This document shows, piece by piece, positions 26,064-35,700 of a stretch of DNA of 60,427 bases. Under the pieces are notes generated by a model that ran no database searches, was not told the origin of the DNA, and saw only the letters and a program-made list of their open reading frames with translations. Origin of the DNA: Cytophagaceae bacterium (lineage in GTDB: Bacteria > Bacteroidota > Bacteroidia > Cytophagales > Spirosomataceae); assembly GCA_947450365.1 (NCBI GenBank), contig CANFVE010000016.1, positions 1-60,427 on the forward strand, given 5' to 3'. Numbering within the stretch: position 1 is the stretch's first letter; each line of letters opens with the position of its first letter. The position numbers and the translations under genes are program-made.

Positions 26064-27332
26064 CTAGCTGAACCATTCCAAATAAAGCAAGGTGATTGCC
26101 GCAGCTGACATAATCACTAAGGCCGCAAAACCCAAGACATTCGTCATCCGGCCATTCACATGGGGTCCCATGATCAGGGGATTATTGGAAATATGTAAAA
26201 TAATTCCAATCAACACCGGCGCTGTAATTCCATATAAAATCGCCGTATAAATCAGCGCTTGGATTGGAGAAATACCAATGTAATTCAGCGATAGTCCCAG
26301 CAAAAGGGAAATGGCAATAATCGTGTAAAAGCCTTTGGCCTCATGGAATTTTTTATCGAGGCCCTGTTCCCATCCAAAGGTCTCCGTAAATATATACGAA
26401 AGCGCGCCGCTCAACACCGGAATCGCAATCAAGCCCGTACCAATCACCCCCACCGCGAATAATAAATAGGCCAAATCCCCCGCCAAAGGTTTTAAGGCCA
26501 TGGCTGCTTGTTCGACGGTATCGATTTGATGAATGCCCGATTGGAACAAGACCGTCCCCGTCGTCAAAATAATGAAATACATCACAAAGCCCGAAAAGCC
26601 CATCCCGAAATCCACATCTTGCTCCATTTCGTGGATGATGCGTTTATTCACAATCAAATGATTTTTCTTGTGTTTCATCTCTTCGACCTCTACGGATGCC
26701 TGCCAAAAAAACAAATACGGCGAAATCGTAGTCCCCAAAATTCCCACCAAAATCGCCATGAACTCCTTCGTAAACTCGATGTGGGGAATAAAGGTCGATT
26801 GTAAGATTTGACCAAGATCCTGATGATACAAAAAGGGTACCACAAAATACACGAGCATCACGATGCATAAATATTTCAACACGGAGGCAATTTTGCGGTA
26901 GGGTAAATAAATGATCAAACCCAACAAAAGCAGCGTAAAAAATACGGAGAAAAACAGCGAGCTGATGGATGGGAATAACAAATTCCCCACGGCGCCCATG
27001 CCGGCTATATCCGCTCCAATGTTCATCACGATGGCCGGAAAACTAAATAGCAGCATGAGATATAAAATGGGGCGGGGATAATGTTTTTTGAGGGTTCCAG
27101 TAAGGCCTTGCTGGGTGACTAAGCCTATCCGGGCGCACATTTGTTGGATCGCAGCCATCAAAGGAAAGGCCAAAATCGACGTCCACAGCGTACTAAGCCC
27201 AAAAGCCGCACCGGCTTGGGAATAGGTAGCAATGCCGGATGGGTCGTCGTCACTCGCGCCGGTCACCAGACCGGGACCAAGGAGTTTCCAAAAACGGGTG
27301 AGTCGGGTCGAAACTGATTTTGGTTCTTTCAT
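26064..27332 (-). CDS. NRAMP-like divalent metal transporter with non-canonical metal site
   Basis: Inner-membrane transporter with about 11 spans (for example LYLMLLFSFPAIVMNIG, SLFFSVFFTLLLLGLIIYL, MLVYFVVPFLY). The start is MKEPKSVSTR at 27332; a longer frame upstream has no sensible N-terminus. The N-terminal span reads DDDPSGIATYSQAGAAFG, where classical NRAMPs have DPGN. Span 6 reads TTISPYLFFWQASVEVEEM, with SPY where MPH is usual; these two motifs hold the metal ligands in Mn/Fe NRAMPs. It belongs to the NRAMP-like subgroup common in Bacteroidota and Actinobacteria, and the transported metal (Mn, Fe, possibly Mg) is uncertain. Confidence 0.85.
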   Translation of the reverse strand: MKEPKSVSTRLTRFWKLLGPGLVTGASDDDPSGIATYSQAGAAFGLSTLWTSILAFPLMAAIQQMCARIGLVTQQGLTGTLKKHYPRPILYLMLLFSFPAIVMNIGADIAGMGAVGNLLFPSISSLFFSVFFTLLLLGLIIYLPYRKIASVLKYLCIVMLVYFVVPFLYHQDLGQILQSTFIPHIEFTKEFMAILVGILGTTISPYLFFWQASVEVEEMKHKKNHLIVNKRIIHEMEQDVDFGMGFSGFVMYFIILTTGTVLFQSGIHQIDTVEQAAMALKPLAGDLAYLLFAVGVIGTGLIAIPVLSGALSYIFTETFGWEQGLDKKFHEAKGFYTIIAISLLLGLSLNYIGISPIQALIYTAILYGITAPVLIGIILHISNNPLIMGPHVNGRMTNVLGFAALVIMSAAAITLLYLEWFS

Positions 27333-27338
27333 GCGAAG

Positions 27339-27346
27339 CAAATATA
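27339..27346 (-). promoter_or_regulatory. -7 promoter box of the NRAMP-like gene
   Basis: TATATTTG on the minus strand, a full match to TAnnTTTG, ends only 6 bp before the ATG at 27332. Transcription would start at or next to the start codon, giving a leaderless or nearly leaderless mRNA. The closest TTG upstream is about 25 bp away, slightly too far. Confidence 0.38.
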
Positions 27347-27401
27347 GTCCAAATACCCCATGAAGATTTTCCAATTTCTGTTTTTTCTGTAATTTGCTCT
27401 C

Positions 27402-28250
27402 ATGACACATGAAATGACCCACTGCCTTTGGTTTGACGGCAAGGCACAAGAAGCCGCGGCCTTTTACCAATCTGTTTTTTCTGACTATAGCCCCATTTCC
27501 GAGAACCCCTTCGCGGTGAATTACCGCATGGGTGGCCGACGATTCATGCACCTAAACGGCGGACCCGGTTTCCCCATTAATTCTTCCATTTCTTTTTTCA
27601 TGAATCTAGAAAATGAGGAAGAAATCCAACGGATTTGGGGGAAATTATCCGAAGGCGGTCAAATCTTAATGCCTTTAAATACCTATCCTTGGAGTCCTAC
27701 ATATGGGTGGTGCGCGGATCGGTATGGGGTGAATTGGCAATTAATGAAAAATCATGAAAGTCGGACCGCCGCCATGCCCGCCTTGATGTTTTGCCAGGAG
27801 AACAACGGCAAAGCCGAAGAGGCCATCCAATTTTATACCTCACTTTTCCCAAATTCCTCCATCATCCACATCAGCCGCTACGAAAAAGGGGAGCCCGATG
27901 TGGAAGGCAATATCAAATACGCGCATTTTGAATTAAACCAATTGCCCTTCACCGCCATGGATTCTTCCATGCCACATGCCTTTACGTTTAGCGAAGGTGT
28001 TTCCTTTATCGTAACGGTGGATACCCAGGAGGAAATTGACTTTTATTGGCAAAATTTAATCGGAACGAAAGGGTCTGCAGGAAAATGCGGTTGGCTCAAA
28101 GACGCCTACGGCCTTTCTTGGCAAGTAGTTCCCACCTGCCTGGGAACATTCATGAGCAATCCTGCCACGGCACCCAAAGCAACCTATGCATTTTTGCAAA
28201 TGACAAAATTTGATATCGCGGCGCTCGAAAAAGCTTGTTTGTCGGATTAG
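27402..28250 (+). CDS. Two-domain VOC-family (PhnB-like) protein
   Basis: 282 residues with two tandem PhnB-type glyoxalase-fold domains: about 3-120 (MTHCLWFDGKAQEAAAFY to YGWCADRYGVNWQLM) and about 127-265 (PALMFCQENNGKAEEAIQFY to CGWLKDAYGLSWQVVP). The two halves end with the same WxxDxYGxxWQ pattern, showing internal duplication. Such proteins are often labelled 3-demethylubiquinone methyltransferase-like, without proof of activity. It is divergent from the NRAMP-like gene by 69 bp. Its TAG overlaps the TAA of the convergent ThuA gene. Confidence 0.87.
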   Translation: MTHEMTHCLWFDGKAQEAAAFYQSVFSDYSPISENPFAVNYRMGGRRFMHLNGGPGFPINSSISFFMNLENEEEIQRIWGKLSEGGQILMPLNTYPWSPTYGWCADRYGVNWQLMKNHESRTAAMPALMFCQENNGKAEEAIQFYTSLFPNSSIIHISRYEKGEPDVEGNIKYAHFELNQLPFTAMDSSMPHAFTFSEGVSFIVTVDTQEEIDFYWQNLIGTKGSAGKCGWLKDAYGLSWQVVPTCLGTFMSNPATAPKATYAFLQMTKFDIAALEKACLSD

Positions 28251-29098
28251 TGTTTAATCCCCCATTCCATCGCATTTTCAATCATGCGAACGAATTCGGG
28301 ATGGCCCCAAACATCTTTTGAATGGCCCATGGATGTGTAAAAACTCCGGCCCTTTCCCGCCGTTTTTTGCCAGGCTACTGGGTGAAATTTCCCCATGCCG
28401 AAATTTTTGTCTTTCATCCAAAGCATATTGCCGCTCGGTAGGATTTTGTCCCCTTGGATATGAAAAAGGATTTTGGCGTCGGTCGGTTGTTTGTAAAACA
28501 CATACCACTCATCCGAACTTGTCCAAGATGCGGGCAAGCCTTGCGCGAGTGTGGAATCTGCCTCGGCGTCTCGAATAACCGAAGTGCTTTGAAATTGGGG
28601 GTCAAGTGGGTGATGGGAAAATTCCGCTCCGATTACATTCGCTTCGTACCATGGCCAATGGTGGGAATTATCCCCCGCTCCGTGGATGCCAAGAATCGTT
28701 CCACCGTTTTCGGTGTAGGTTTGAAGGGCGGCTTGTTGGGTTTCGTCCAACAAACGTCCCGTCGTATTGTTAAAAATAACCACATCAAATTTGGCTAATT
28801 GCTCCGCGTTAAACACGCCGCCTTCCTCGGTTTCATGGAGGAACCAAGCTCTTCTTTTCGCAATTTCAGCGAAAATCGGTTTGGAGCTTTCAATGGATTC
28901 AGCATGTCGGAACCCCGTCGTTTTTGAAAAAACCAAAATAGCTGGGGTAGAATCCGGGAACGAAATCGTAGGTTTTTCGGTTTCGTACGAAACCGGGAAT
29001 CCATTTTTGACTTTGTATAAAAAAAGGCTTCCGGCTCCGAAAAGCAAAATGAGTAAACTTAGGATGGTCCAGCCGACAATTTTGAAGAATTTTTTCAT
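28247..29098 (-). CDS. ThuA-domain protein, membrane anchored
   Basis: 283 residues. The start MKKFFKIVGW at 29098 is chosen because it gives a clean N-terminal membrane anchor (ILSLLILLFGAGSLFLY). The ThuA domain follows: ILVFSKTTGFRHAESIESSK, VVIFNNTTGRLL, GGTILGIHGAGDNSHHWPWY and ANVIGAEFSHHP. ThuA proteins have a glutamine-amidotransferase-like fold and are tied to trehalose and other sugar use. The surrounding genes also point to carbohydrate metabolism. Its stop overlaps the VOC gene stop by 4 bp. The substrate is unknown. Confidence 0.87.
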   Translation of the reverse strand: MKKFFKIVGWTILSLLILLFGAGSLFLYKVKNGFPVSYETEKPTISFPDSTPAILVFSKTTGFRHAESIESSKPIFAEIAKRRAWFLHETEEGGVFNAEQLAKFDVVIFNNTTGRLLDETQQAALQTYTENGGTILGIHGAGDNSHHWPWYEANVIGAEFSHHPLDPQFQSTSVIRDAEADSTLAQGLPASWTSSDEWYVFYKQPTDAKILFHIQGDKILPSGNMLWMKDKNFGMGKFHPVAWQKTAGKGRSFYTSMGHSKDVWGHPEFVRMIENAMEWGIKH

Positions 29099-29119
29099 TG
29101 ATTTAGGGTTTGTAAAAAA

Positions 29120-29127
29120 CAAATGTA
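29120..29127 (-). promoter_or_regulatory. -7 promoter box of the ThuA gene
   Basis: TACATTTG on the minus strand matches TAnnTTTG and lies 21 bp before the ATG at 29098. No clear upstream box; the gap is AT-rich. Confidence 0.35.
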
Positions 29128-29207
29128 CCAATATTTCAAAATAAAAATACCGCGAGGTCGATGCCGACATTCGTAAAAAATTGACTTAATTTTAAAAAAA
29201 AATCCGC

Positions 29208-30083
29208 ATGAGTCGTAGACAAATTGAACGCATCGTCACTCCACCCGCTCCTCATTATGTAGGGGATGGTTTTCGCGTACATCATTTCATTCCAGGGGCC
29301 GTGGGCCTCAGCATGCAGCGCATGGATCCGTTTATCATGATGGATTACAATGCGCCTTTTTATTTTTCTCCGAGCAAGCAACCTCGTGGCGTGGGGGTAC
29401 ATCCGCACCGTGGATTTGAAACCGTGACACTCGCGTATCAGGGAAAAGTAGCGCATCATGATAGCAGTGGTGGGGGTGGCGTGATCGGCGAAGGGGATGT
29501 CCAATGGATGACCGCAGCCGCTGGCGTATTGCATAAAGAATATCACGAAGAACAATTTAGTGCGGAAGGAGGAATCTTCCAAATGGTCCAATTGTGGGTC
29601 AATCTCCCATCTGCTGATAAAATGAGCCCGCCGAAATATCAGGCATTGGAAAATAAACAATTTGGACGATATGCTTTAGATGAGTTAGGTTCTGTGGTCG
29701 AGGTGGTGGCGGGTGCTTATCGGGATGCCAAAGGAGCGGCATCAACGTTTACACCGATTCATTTATTGAACGTCACGCTGGTCGACCATGCCTCCGCAGA
29801 TTTTGATTTCCCGGCCCATTATACCACGGCGGTGCTTGCATTGGAAGGCAATATTCGGATTAATGAAAGCCAAAATGTGCCTGTGAACCATTTCGCACTC
29901 ATGGATCATTCGGGGGAAAGCTTTAGCGTACAAGCGCAGGGACCTGCCAAAATCTTGGTGCTGAGTGGCGAGCCGATTGGTGAACCCATCGCAGCACATG
30001 GCCCCTTTGTAATGAATACGCGTGAAGAATTAATCCAGGCCTTCCGGGATTTTGAAAATGGGGAATTTGGGTATTTAGCTTAA
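29208..30083 (+). CDS. Pirin-family cupin protein
   Basis: 291-residue bicupin. The iron ligands correspond to H65 and H67 in HPHRGFET and H109 and E111 in GVLHKEYHEE. WMTAAAGVLHKE and FQMVQLWVNLP are family signatures. The C-terminal cupin covers about 170-290. Bacterial pirins are reported as quercetinases or as regulators of pyruvate metabolism; which applies here cannot be told. It is divergent from the ThuA gene by 109 bp. Its TAA overlaps that of the convergent DUF1593 gene. Confidence 0.9.
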   Translation: MSRRQIERIVTPPAPHYVGDGFRVHHFIPGAVGLSMQRMDPFIMMDYNAPFYFSPSKQPRGVGVHPHRGFETVTLAYQGKVAHHDSSGGGGVIGEGDVQWMTAAAGVLHKEYHEEQFSAEGGIFQMVQLWVNLPSADKMSPPKYQALENKQFGRYALDELGSVVEVVAGAYRDAKGAASTFTPIHLLNVTLVDHASADFDFPAHYTTAVLALEGNIRINESQNVPVNHFALMDHSGESFSVQAQGPAKILVLSGEPIGEPIAAHGPFVMNTREELIQAFRDFENGEFGYLA

Positions 30084-31576
30084 ATGACTTGGATGATGAC
30101 ACGCCGGTAGCGGGTTAAGGCCGGGGTTCCATGATCTTTTCCTTCTATGATGACGTGAAATTGTTGGCCTTTTTTGGCATCTGTTGGGATTGCGACGAGC
30201 GCCAAATTTCCTTGTAGGCTTGTAAGGGCTTTCCCATCCCCCGCTTCCGGATATGGCCAAATGTTCAAGTCGACCACCTGTTTATCGGGGTCCTTTGCCA
30301 GAACGTGTAGACGTATTTTTTGACCGGGTTTGGCTTTTAGCCTGGTGCCTTCTTGCACGTGAATCGATGGGGCATGATTCGCTTCTTGGAAGGGCTTGAT
30401 ACACCAATTGGCCCGCGCCGCAAAATCCTTCTGCAAGGCAATCAACCAGCGCGTTTGCGCATAATTAATATCTAATTTTCCTAATTCGGGATTAAAATCA
30501 GCGGCGAATTCATTGTCTTCATAGCGATTGGGATTGTCGGCCGATATAGCAAATCTGCCTCCCCATCCACCATAACTCGGGTGATTTAGATTATCCAATC
30601 CCACGTCTACCAGGTGTAAAAAGGCGGGGGAATCTCCTTCAGAAATAAAATCATAGGGTGCAAAAGAGCCCCATTGCGCATTTTTTAGCCGATTAGGGTC
30701 ACCGTGAATGTGTTCGTCGTCGCCCGCTTGTTTTTGGCCATCGCCATAGGCATAGTATTTTTTAAGGAGGGCGCCGTGGTTTAAGAGGATGTTCGTAGAC
30801 ATGTAAGGGCCTTCAAAATAAGGTTGCGCAGCCTTGGGCATGATGCGTTTCCAAGGATAGGCAAAACTGGCGAATTGGTGGGCATTGTAGAACACGCGGA
30901 TTTCGGGCCAGTGAACGCCGATGTATTTTTTATAGGTCGCGTCTTGATCCATGACGGTGTAAATGATGGCCTTTATTGAGATTTGTTTTTTTAGTAGGGG
31001 CCAATTCGGGCTGTCAGCGAATTCGTCTTCGATGGACTTTAAGGCACGGGCGATGGTATTCGTACCACCCCAGGCTTGGAGGTAAATGGGGGCGGGGTCG
31101 CGGTCGAGCAGTTTTTGTTTGATCCATTCGGATCCGTCGGTGATTTGTTCCATTTCGCCTTCAAAATCGATGTTTCCTACTTTAACCAAAGACCGCAAAA
31201 AATTGGGCGTAGGGTATTTGGAATCGTGCAGGCGTAAATTGGGATGCACTTCGGCATACGCGCGGATTAAGTCTTGAATCCATTGCGTGCCTGGCCAGCG
31301 AAGGCTGGTTTTGGCGCCATACATTTTTTTGGTCATGTCCATTTCGGAAGTGAACAAGGTGCCTTTGCCGTCGCCTTTGTAATGCCACATGGAACTGGAA
31401 TAGATAAGACCTTCGAGCTGGTATTCATTGGAATACAAGAGCATACGGATGAAGGTATCTACGTCATCGATTTCCCCGTCGGTGGTGACGATGGTCCTGG
31501 GCAAGGGGTCTTTTGAAAGACTTGCAAATGGGAAAAACAAAGCGAATAAAATGTACAATTTTAAATTTCTCATCAT
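30080..31576 (-). CDS. DUF1593 (Sde182-type nucleoside-hydrolase-like) exported protein
   Basis: 498 residues. Signal peptide about 1-20 (LYILFALFFPFASLS); the second Met (31573) is an equally good start. The nucleoside-hydrolase-like N-terminal domain has TTDGEIDDVDTFIRMLLYSN, where the Asp cluster would bind calcium as in true nucleoside hydrolases. A C-terminal Ig/cellulose-binding-like domain follows (RLKAKPGQKIRLHVLAKDPD). Relatives occur in glycan-use loci. It is 47 bp after the YiaK-type dehydrogenase in the same direction, and its stop overlaps the pirin stop. The substrate is unknown. Confidence 0.87.
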   Translation of the reverse strand: MMRNLKLYILFALFFPFASLSKDPLPRTIVTTDGEIDDVDTFIRMLLYSNEYQLEGLIYSSSMWHYKGDGKGTLFTSEMDMTKKMYGAKTSLRWPGTQWIQDLIRAYAEVHPNLRLHDSKYPTPNFLRSLVKVGNIDFEGEMEQITDGSEWIKQKLLDRDPAPIYLQAWGGTNTIARALKSIEDEFADSPNWPLLKKQISIKAIIYTVMDQDATYKKYIGVHWPEIRVFYNAHQFASFAYPWKRIMPKAAQPYFEGPYMSTNILLNHGALLKKYYAYGDGQKQAGDDEHIHGDPNRLKNAQWGSFAPYDFISEGDSPAFLHLVDVGLDNLNHPSYGGWGGRFAISADNPNRYEDNEFAADFNPELGKLDINYAQTRWLIALQKDFAARANWCIKPFQEANHAPSIHVQEGTRLKAKPGQKIRLHVLAKDPDKQVVDLNIWPYPEAGDGKALTSLQGNLALVAIPTDAKKGQQFHVIIEGKDHGTPALTRYRRVIIQVI

Positions 31577-31623
31577 GAATTATGATTTCTAACAACCGTA
31601 GGTATCCGGTTTACATGGTTAAA

Positions 31624-32643
31624 TTATTTTAGCCCAGCAAGCCCCTTCACTCGTTCCCATACTGCCTCGTGCACCGGTACGCCCAAAGCTTGATTTTCTT
31701 TACGGGTACGAAGGGATCGCTCCCCTGGATATTGAATTTGAGTACCTTTTTCGGCAGGTTGGGAGTTGTGCAACTGGGCGATGGTCGCTTCCAGCGCTTG
31801 ATCTATGAAGGTTTGATTCGTGATTTTCATGGGGTCAATGGCGATGAAAACTTGGCTACAAGCGCCGCAATTACCATAACCTGCTTTGTCCACCGAGGCC
31901 GTCGTATTTCCTTGGGATAAAATTCCGGCAAATAAATCCAGCATGACGGCTAAACTGGATCCTTTCCAATAGCCCGTGGGTAAAATTCGGCGCGATTCCT
32001 CGATTTCAGCAGGGATGGATGTTAACTCCCCTGCTGCATTAAATCCGCCGGGATAGGGCAATTCCTCCTCTTTGAGTCGGGTAATTTCAAGTTTTCCATA
32101 GGAATATTGCGACATGGCCATGTCGAGCACCACATGCCCTTCTTTTCTGGGAATCGCCATCACAAAGGGATTATTTCCAATGCCGGCGGATTGAGCCCCC
32201 CAGGCGGGCATGCAGGATTCCGTATTCGTCCAACATAAGGACATGAAGCCTTTTTCAGCGGCGTGCCAACCGTAACTTCCACCCCGCATCCAATGCGTTG
32301 TATTGCGCAAACTCACCAATCCCAAACCCATTTCACGGGCCAATTCCATCGCCCGATCCATCGCAAACAAGGCATTTGTAATACCAGGTCCTAAATGACC
32401 GTCATAGGTTTCGAGATTTCCCAATTGGAATACCAAACTCGGTTTCGCCGAGGGATTCACCCAGCCCTGTTGCACGTAGTCCACAAATTTTTCAACCCGA
32501 TTTAAGCCATGCGAATAAACCCCATCTTGGCTTGTTTCGGCATGAATTCGGGCACATGTAGCGGCGATTTCGGAGGCTAAGCCTGCCTTTAAAAATGCGG
32601 ATTCAATGGTTTTTTGGACTTCGTGAAAAGGGATTCGAATCAT
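31624..32643 (-). CDS. Ldh/YiaK-family oxidoreductase, probable 3-dehydro-L-gulonate 2-dehydrogenase
   Basis: NAD(P)-dependent dehydrogenase of the malate/L-lactate (type 2) family. SQDGVYSHGLNRVEKFVDYV near 38-57 carries the catalytic His. GLVSLRNTTHWMRGGSYGW and FVMAIPRKEGHVVLDMAMS are specific to the YiaK branch, which reduces 2,3-diketo-L-gulonate. 339 residues, complete. It is divergent from the GH78 rhamnosidase and upstream of DUF1593, which suggests sugar or sugar-acid catabolism. The exact substrate is inferred from family only. Confidence 0.88.
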   Translation of the reverse strand: MIRIPFHEVQKTIESAFLKAGLASEIAATCARIHAETSQDGVYSHGLNRVEKFVDYVQQGWVNPSAKPSLVFQLGNLETYDGHLGPGITNALFAMDRAMELAREMGLGLVSLRNTTHWMRGGSYGWHAAEKGFMSLCWTNTESCMPAWGAQSAGIGNNPFVMAIPRKEGHVVLDMAMSQYSYGKLEITRLKEEELPYPGGFNAAGELTSIPAEIEESRRILPTGYWKGSSLAVMLDLFAGILSQGNTTASVDKAGYGNCGACSQVFIAIDPMKITNQTFIDQALEATIAQLHNSQPAEKGTQIQYPGERSLRTRKENQALGVPVHEAVWERVKGLAGLK

Positions 32644-32777
32644 ATGCTAATTTTCTATTTCGGATTGCAAGATAAAGGCTTTCCTTTTTATTTAATCGCA
32701 GCATTTCAGCATTTCATCGAAAAGCTTGGAATCCTACGTATATTCCTCGAATATTGAAATTAAAAATTTTTACATCT

Positions 32778-35700
32778 ATGATACGTTTTATATTACTTAG
32801 TTGTTTGCTCGGTGGGTTTTTATTCCAAACCGCTGCGCAATTTAAAATCAAAAACCTGCAGGTGGAATACCAAACCGCACCTCTCGGCATGGATGAAACC
32901 CACCCCCGCTTTTCGTGGCAGATGGAATCGACGGGCAGCGCGCGAAATGAACAACAAAGTGCCTATCGAATCCTCGTTAAAAACAGCCAAAACCAAACCG
33001 TTTGGGATAGCAAAACCGTTTCCTCCGATCTTTCACTAGGCATCGCCTATGAAGGAAATGCGATTCAAGCGCGTGAGAAATATACATGGACCTTGCAAGT
33101 TTGGAATGCCAAAAAAATCTCAGCCTCAGCCGTTTCGAGTTTTGAAACGGGCCTTTTAAATCCACAAGCGAATGCTTGGCACGGGGCGGAATGGATTGGC
33201 GAAAAGGACCTTCCGCTGTACAGCCATTATTTGTCGATGTATAAAATTGAATACGGAGTGCAATTGGACCAAGCCTCTAAATCAACCAAGGCTTCCTTTA
33301 TCTTCGGGGCAAATGACCCGCGGGTTCAAAATCGAAATTTAAACATCATGGACGTTCAAGCGGCTAAAAATAGCTCCTATGTTCGTTTGGAGTTAGACAT
33401 CAGTCCGGTGGCCTTATCCGATTCGGGTAGCGCTCTGTTTCATGTGTATCGCGTAGGATATGATAAAAAAGATGATGCCTTGAAACCGATGGCCTCATTT
33501 AAAATTTCCAATAAACTGATTAATGCGTCCAACCAATATCAAAAGCATACCTTTTTTGCCCAATGTAATTTTGGTGTGTTTGATTTTTATATAGACCAAG
33601 TAGATCCTGCCCATAAAATCAATGTAGCTCCAGGCGCTGCGCCTGCCGCAGGAGGACGGGGAGCTAATTCAGGGCTAAATTTAAATCCGGTGGGGAGAGG
33701 TAATAATTACATCAGCTTCCCCATGTTATCCGAAATTGGTTTTCAGGCGAATCCCAATCAAAAAGCCCAATTTTCAGATGTCATCATCCGTAATTTCCGC
33801 TATCCAAGCAATCCGCTTTTTTCGGCGAATGAAAATCCAGCTCTTTTCGCCCAGGCGAATGTAGCATGGGACGGAAAACAATTTAATGTTTCAGGGGCTC
33901 AAAATGGTGCATTTGTCACGGCAAACCCTAGTCGATTCGCCGCGCCAATGCTTCGGACGGAATTTGCGACCCGCGGAAAAACAATCAAAAATGCACGAAT
34001 ATATGCCACGGCGCGAGGTATTTATGAATTATATTTAAACGGTGAGCGGGTAGGAAAAGATTATTTCAATCCTGGTCTGACGCAATACAACAAGACGCAT
34101 CAGTATCAGACATTCGATGTGACGAGTCTGGTAAAATCTGGCCAAAATGCCTGGGGCGCATGGTTGAGCGAAGGTTGGTGGAGCGGAAACATTACGTTTA
34201 CGGGGGACAATTGGAACTTTTTTGGTGACCGACAATCCCTGCTGGCCCAATTAATCATTCAATATACCGACGGTACCGAGCAAATCATCACAACCCAGCC
34301 AGACACATGGTCCTACTTCAATGACGGCCCCATTCGCTATGGAAGTTTCTTCCAAGGGGAGGTCTATGATGCCCAAAAGGAAGCTGCGGTGGCTGGTTGG
34401 GCTAAGCCCAACTTCAACGCCAAGGGCTGGAAATCCGCCGAAAAAATCACCCTTGAAGGAACCGCTTTTGTAGGCAATGTTCCAAATGCACTAAAATTCG
34501 ACGGGATGGCTTTGGTGGGCCAACTAGATGACCACGTTCAAGTTCGTGAAATTCGTCAAGCACAATCCATGACCGAACCTCGCAAAGGCGTTTTCATTTA
34601 TGATATGGGACAAAATATGGTCGGCTTCCCGAAAATATTCATCAAAAACGGGCAGGCCGGTAAACAAATCACACTCCGCTATGCCGAAGTCCTGTATCCA
34701 AATTTACCCGAATATGCGGGCCAAAAGGATATGATCATGATTGAGAATATCCGAGCCGCCTTGGCACAAGATATCTATGTCTTAAAAGGAGGTGATGAAT
34801 ATATTCAACCGCGTTTTACCTTCCACGGGTATCGTTACTTGGAAATTACAGGCATTGATCAAGCGCCCGCATTGAGCCAAGTAGCAGGTTTGGTCCTTTC
34901 GTCCATCAGCCGGATCAGTTCTGAATATGCGAGTTCGGATACTTTGGTAAACAAATTATGGAACAACATCACGTATTCCATGCGGGGGAATTTTCTTTCG
35001 ATCCCAACCGACACCCCTGCTCGCAACGAACGTATGGGCTGGAGTGGTGACATCAACGTATTCTCCAAAACAGCAACGATGATGGCTCCGGTGAATAATT
35101 TTATGCGGAGACATTTATTGGGCATGCGGGATGTTCAGCGGGCGGATGGTCGATTCACCGACGTAGCCCCTATGGGCGGCGGTTTCGGCGGAACGCTGTG
35201 GGGTACCGCCGGAATCGTCATTCCTTGGGAAAGTTATTTGCAATATGGAGATAAAGCGATGCTTGCGGAACACTATGAGGCGATGAAACGCTACATGAGC
35301 TTTTTGGATAGCAAAGTGGATCCTGCGAATGGCATTCTGAATGAGGGCCCTTTGGGCGATTGGTTGAGCCCCGAAGGAAATAAAAACGACAATACATTGT
35401 TCTGGATGAGCTATCAGGCCTATTCCTTGCAAATCATGTCGAAAGTCGCGGCGATTTTAGGAAATACGACAGACGCGAGTCAATATGCAACGCAATTTGA
35501 ATCCAAGAAAAAAGTAATCAATCAAGTTTATGTGGACCCAAACAGTCAAAAAATCGTTAAATCTGGCGTGCGTGCGGCGCGATTCGGTCCTCCAGGGGCT
35601 GCAACAGCGCCATCTACGGCACCAACTCCTTCAGATAAAGGACAAGTAATGGATACACAGGCCTCGTACGCAATTCCGTTGGGTTTAGGAATTATTGATG

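Noticed and set aside
27333..27551. Upstream extension of the NRAMP-like gene
   Set aside because: The extra 73 residues are basic, unlike any transporter N-terminus, and they overlap the divergent VOC gene; MKEPKS at 27332 fits the family.
29099..29170. Upstream extension of the ThuA gene
   Set aside because: MKKFFKIVGW at 29098 gives a normal N-terminal anchor; the extension would place the anchor internally.
32754..32777. TTG-started extension of the rhamnosidase
   Set aside because: The first codon is TTG, and the ATG at 32778 gives a better signal peptide.
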